Source: Clostridia bacterium (GTDB lineage Bacteria; Bacillota; Clostridia; Oscillospirales; CAG-272). From it: a DNA stretch of 64,000 bases. This document shows, one piece after another, positions 61,467 through 64,000 of this stretch. The stretch lies in the NCBI GenBank assembly GCA_017420755.1, contig JAFQOG010000009.1:62001-126000 (forward strand), written 5' to 3'. The position numbers and the translations under genes are program-made. Each line of letters begins with the position of its first letter. Within the stretch, counting starts at the first letter, position 1. The notes beneath the pieces are model-generated. The model did not search any database. It saw only the letters and a program-made list of their open reading frames with translations, and was not told where the DNA came from.

Positions 61467-62284
61467 CTTTTAGATGCTTTGATAATTCCAAAAACAGAAA
61501 ATACAATAAGGAAAGCAGTTCCTATTGCCAAGCCTGATACAAACAAAATCTTTTGTCCTTTACTGAGCTGATATCTATACAAGCAAATGTCGCATTTTCC
61601 ATCCTTATTTTCGTCTGTGTGATCACCGTCATTAAAGACCTCGCCCTCGCAACCCTTAACTGCACAGGTTTGATAGTGAAACTCCTTCTCTATTACCCAG
61701 CTTTCGGAAATTATATGCTCACCAAGCTCACCGTAGGCTGAGCCACAAACGGTGCAGATTGCAGGGATTTGACAGTTTGGAGTCCCTCCTATATGTGGAC
61801 GGGTTGCGCCATAAGCTTCGCCGCATCGCTCACATATCGCCTTTGATGTACAGCTGAGCTTGTCTTCTCCACCCGTATGCCCTAATATTTCACCATATTC
61901 AGCACCACAGTCAGAGCAAACAGCCAATTCAAGACACCCAGCCTGTCCACCGCTATGCTCAATTGGTCCACCCTCTTGGTAATCACATACTGTGCAGGTT
62001 TTCGGGTTGGTGCAGGTAGCGGCTAAAAAATCGTGGGGAGCTAATTCTCCGAACTCCGCCTTGCAATCATGACAAACTGCCTTTTTTTGGCAGGTTGCTT
62101 CTATTTCTGCTCTATGAAATGCCTCGCCAACCTTTTGCCCATTGATTATAACATCGTGCTTATTTGGGTTAGTTATGCTTGCCTCATATCTTTCGCCACC
62201 CGATGCATAAGCGCACAAGGAAAATAGAACAGACAAAAGAATTAAAGCAAAAATTGCAACTAAAATCTTATTTAAGCGCTTCAT
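61448..62284 (-). CDS. Secreted CxxC-repeat protein with C-terminal membrane anchor
   Basis: 278 residues. The ATG at 62284 follows TTTGGAGAGAAAA. An N-terminal signal peptide (about 4-26) is followed by about five cysteine modules of 25-35 residues, each with a CxxCG pair (CTVCD, CSDCGAEYGE, CERCGEAYGA, CTVCGSAYGE and others), and then a transmembrane helix (about 245-268) and a basic tail. The modules resemble those in the N-terminal part of the BspA-like protein. No enzyme motif; likely an extracellular metal-binding or binding-protein scaffold of unknown role. Confidence 0.8.
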   Translation of the reverse strand: MKRLNKILVAIFALILLSVLFSLCAYASGGERYEASITNPNKHDVIINGQKVGEAFHRAEIEATCQKKAVCHDCKAEFGELAPHDFLAATCTNPKTCTVCDYQEGGPIEHSGGQAGCLELAVCSDCGAEYGEILGHTGGEDKLSCTSKAICERCGEAYGATRPHIGGTPNCQIPAICTVCGSAYGELGEHIISESWVIEKEFHYQTCAVKGCEGEVFNDGDHTDENKDGKCDICLYRYQLSKGQKILFVSGLAIGTAFLIVFSVFGIIKASKRRKEME

Positions 62285-62316
62285 TTTTCTCTCCAAATAG
62301 TTTCTTTACTGTGTAT

Positions 62317-62345
62317 ATTATATCATATTCTCTGCTTTATTGCAA
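62317..62345 (-). promoter_or_regulatory. Promoter of the CxxC-repeat gene
   Basis: Minus strand: -35 TTGCAA (62340-62345), 17-base spacer, -10 TATAAT (62317-62322). Confidence 0.75.
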
Positions 62346-62346
62346 G

Positions 62347-62374
62347 AAAAAAGCCTACAGGTGTAGGCTTTTTA
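62347..62374 (-). terminator. Terminator of plsY
   Basis: AAGCCTAC-AGGT-GTAGGCTT with TTTTT-type runs on both sides, directly after the plsY stop. Confidence 0.8.
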
Positions 62375-62377
62375 CTA

Positions 62378-63115
62378 TTATTCATTTTCCTTTGCTTCTT
62401 CAGCCACTTGCTCATCTGATGCTGGCACTGGCTCAACTCTTCCCTTTTTGCCAAAAAGATAGAATTTCTTTTCAGTGCCGGTTAGCAGCCTTCCAATGTT
62501 TTCGTGATGACGCCATACCATCAAAAGAACTGACAATGTGTATAGAACCATTGTCCAAGCTTCAACTGAGCTAACTGGTCCATTCAAAAGCTTAGTGATT
62601 ATCAATAGTGTTGGGCATAGAAGCATTGACACGATTGCAGAAAGTGACATATATTTCACTGTAAACAAAAGCACCAAAAATACGCCAAGCGCGATAAGTC
62701 CGATTCTCCAGTCCATAAACCAAACAAGTGATAAGGAAACAAGGAAGCCCTTTCCACCCTTGAATTTATAGTAAAGTGGATATGAATGTCCAATTACTGC
62801 AAAAAGTCCTGTAAGTGATGCACAAAGTCTGAACGCATCACCACTGAAATTAAGGTATGGGTACCAGCCTGAATAAAGTCCGAAAAGTGTTGAGAAAACG
62901 CCGATTACAATGCCCGCCTTTAGTAAGTCAAAAAGAAGCACCCACCAAGCCCATTTGTGTCCAAAATTTCTTTTGAAGTTGGTAAAGCCGGCATTTCCAC
63001 TGCCACAGGTTCTTATATCCTTTTTATAAACAAGCCTTGAAATTATTATTGCCGGGTTTGCTCCACACACAAAGTATGCACAAACTGCACCCATTATAAG
63101 TAAGAAAATATCCAA
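62378..63115 (-). CDS. plsY: Glycerol-3-phosphate acyltransferase (acyl-phosphate dependent)
   Basis: First acylation step of phospholipid synthesis, using acyl-phosphate. 245 residues with about five or six membrane segments. Family loops: CGSGNAGFTNFKRNFG (about 37-52) and the glycine loop YYKFKGGKGFLVSLS (about 115-129). The C-terminal tail (Glu-rich, about 220-245) makes it longer than the usual 200. It lies downstream of the FakA/YloV-like gene, whose family phosphorylates fatty acids to acyl-phosphates, so the pair fits one pathway. Confidence 0.92.
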   Translation of the reverse strand: MDIFLLIMGAVCAYFVCGANPAIIISRLVYKKDIRTCGSGNAGFTNFKRNFGHKWAWWVLLFDLLKAGIVIGVFSTLFGLYSGWYPYLNFSGDAFRLCASLTGLFAVIGHSYPLYYKFKGGKGFLVSLSLVWFMDWRIGLIALGVFLVLLFTVKYMSLSAIVSMLLCPTLLIITKLLNGPVSSVEAWTMVLYTLSVLLMVWRHHENIGRLLTGTEKKFYLFGKKGRVEPVPASDEQVAEEAKENE

Positions 63116-63125
63116 ATTATACCTC

Positions 63126-64000
63126 TTATTCTGCCACTATAATGTAGCTATATATCTGTTGTCCGCCATCGATAAAGAAAACCTCTGCACGTGGATAATT
63201 TTTAGTTATGTAGCTTTCAATTTCCTCGCACTCATTGTCGGTTGCATCTTCACCCTTTATAACAATACAAATCTCGTGCTCCTTAAGATTTAGCTGGTCG
63301 ATGGTTTTAAGGGTTGCTTCTATGCGTGTTTTTGAACAGGATAGAATGTTTTTACCCATAAAGCCGATGTAATCGCCGATATTTACAGAGATTTCATCAA
63401 ACTCAGCATTTCTTACGCACTGAGAAATTTCAGCCGTTAAAACGCCCTCCATAGCCGCATCGCATTCCTCTGCTATTGCGTCGATATCACCGTTTTCGGT
63501 GTCAAGCATAGAAAGTGCCGCATATCCGTCGCCTATGGTTTTGCTGTTAACCACGCGAACCTCGGATTTCTTATATAAGCCGGCTGCTGTTTGAGCCGCC
63601 AAAATGATGTTTGAGTTGTTTGGGAACACCAAAATCTTTTCTGCATGTGCCTCGTCAAAGGCGCGTATAAAGTCCTCGGTTGATGGGTTCATGCTTTGCC
63701 CACCGTCAACTATTACACTTGCGCCCATTTCTGTAAACGCCTCTTTAATTCCCGCACCATTTGCAACAGCAACAATGCCGAGCGGAATTCTTTCGCGCTC
63801 TATGTGAGTCACAAGCTCGTCATCCTCGCTTGACAATGTTATATTGTTATGCTGCAAGGACATATTTTCAATTTTTATCTTTAAAAATTCACCATAGCCC
63901 TGACAGAATGAAAGCACCTTATCCGGTGTCATTGTATGAACGTGAATCTTCACAATTGAGCCGTTTTTAACTGCCACAATTGAGTCGCCAATTGTTTCAA
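63126..64000 (-). CDS. Fatty acid kinase-like protein, YloV/FakA family, C-terminal part (cut by window edge)
   Basis: Open frame running off the right edge; the window shows about 291 codons. It covers the end of the family's middle domain (ETIGDSIVAVKNG then IHVHTMTPDKVLSFCQGYG) and the C-terminal domain, with VAVANGAGIKEAFTEMGAS and VDGGQSMNPSTEDFI, then FPNNSNIILAAQTAA. The N-terminal DAK2 kinase domain would lie beyond the window. FakA phosphorylates fatty acids carried by FakB. The neighbouring plsY, using acyl-phosphate, supports this reading. An internal GTG at 63977 is not the real start, because the frame is open and conserved upstream. Confidence 0.88.
   Translation of the reverse strand, partial: ETIGDSIVAVKNGSIVKIHVHTMTPDKVLSFCQGYGEFLKIKIENMSLQHNNITLSSEDDELVTHIERERIPLGIVAVANGAGIKEAFTEMGASVIVDGGQSMNPSTEDFIRAFDEAHAEKILVFPNNSNIILAAQTAAGLYKKSEVRVVNSKTIGDGYAALSMLDTENGDIDAIAEECDAAMEGVLTAEISQCVRNAEFDEISVNIGDYIGFMGKNILSCSKTRIEATLKTIDQLNLKEHEICIVIKGEDATDNECEEIESYITKNYPRAEVFFIDGGQQIYSYIIVAE

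Overview
The window looks like the chromosome of a low-GC, Gram-positive anaerobe of the class Clostridia, probably an uncultured gut or rumen lineage. The evidence is the S10-spc-alpha ribosomal gene order with zinc-binding S14 and adenylate kinase, nearly uniform sigma-A promoters (TTGACA-17-TATAAT type), strong GGAGG ribosome binding sites, single-chain iron-sulfur serine dehydratase, YwaF and YloV/FakA-type proteins, and BspA-like lipoproteins. The genus cannot be named from sequence reading alone.

Region 1 (1-12944, minus strand) is one long ribosomal protein operon read from a promoter at 12916-12944: rpsJ, rplC, rplD, rplW, rplB, rpsS, rplV, rpsC, rplP, rpmC, rpsQ, rplN, rplX, rplE, rpsN, rpsH, rplF, rplR, rpsE, rpmD, rplO, secY, adk, map and the start of infA. 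Its leader and several intergenic gaps contain inverted repeats that could be autoregulatory RNA.

Region 2 (13000-25450) is metabolic. It holds araD, a polytopic membrane protein, a hydroxyacid dehydrogenase and then a five-gene plus-strand cluster (16352-23023): an Old-Yellow-Enzyme-type flavoprotein, a short-chain dehydrogenase, a fumarate-reductase-like FAD protein, a TIM-barrel sugar epimerase-like protein and a cytoplasmic heparinase II/III-like protein. I read it as an unassigned redox route for a uronate-containing glycan or glycoside. A lipid kinase, an alpha/beta hydrolase and PduL follow.

Region 3 (25570-31610) is accessory. A promoter and a folded leader ending in an intrinsic terminator precede a 1699-residue BspA-like leucine-rich-repeat lipoprotein. 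Next come five REP-like palindromes with covarying centres and a RAYT (Y1 transposase) gene, two of the palindromes lying in frame inside that gene.

Region 4 (31648-47774) is housekeeping: dapA-dapB-lysA, a pyridoxal kinase, serine dehydratase, epsC-DUF1934-holA-rnmV-comEC, rmuC, rbfA-nrnA-truB and an ADP-ribosylglycohydrolase.

Region 5 (47800-64000) holds a CapA-like phosphoesterase and tRNA-Ser(UGA), then a probable surface operon (49913-58588) of a YwaF-like membrane protein, an ABC exporter, an Ig-like membrane protein and a large Ig-repeat lipoprotein. After these come a GH2 beta-glucuronidase, a HEPN-like small protein, a sugar acetyltransferase, a CxxC-repeat surface protein, plsY and the 3' part of a fakA/yloV gene cut by the window edge.
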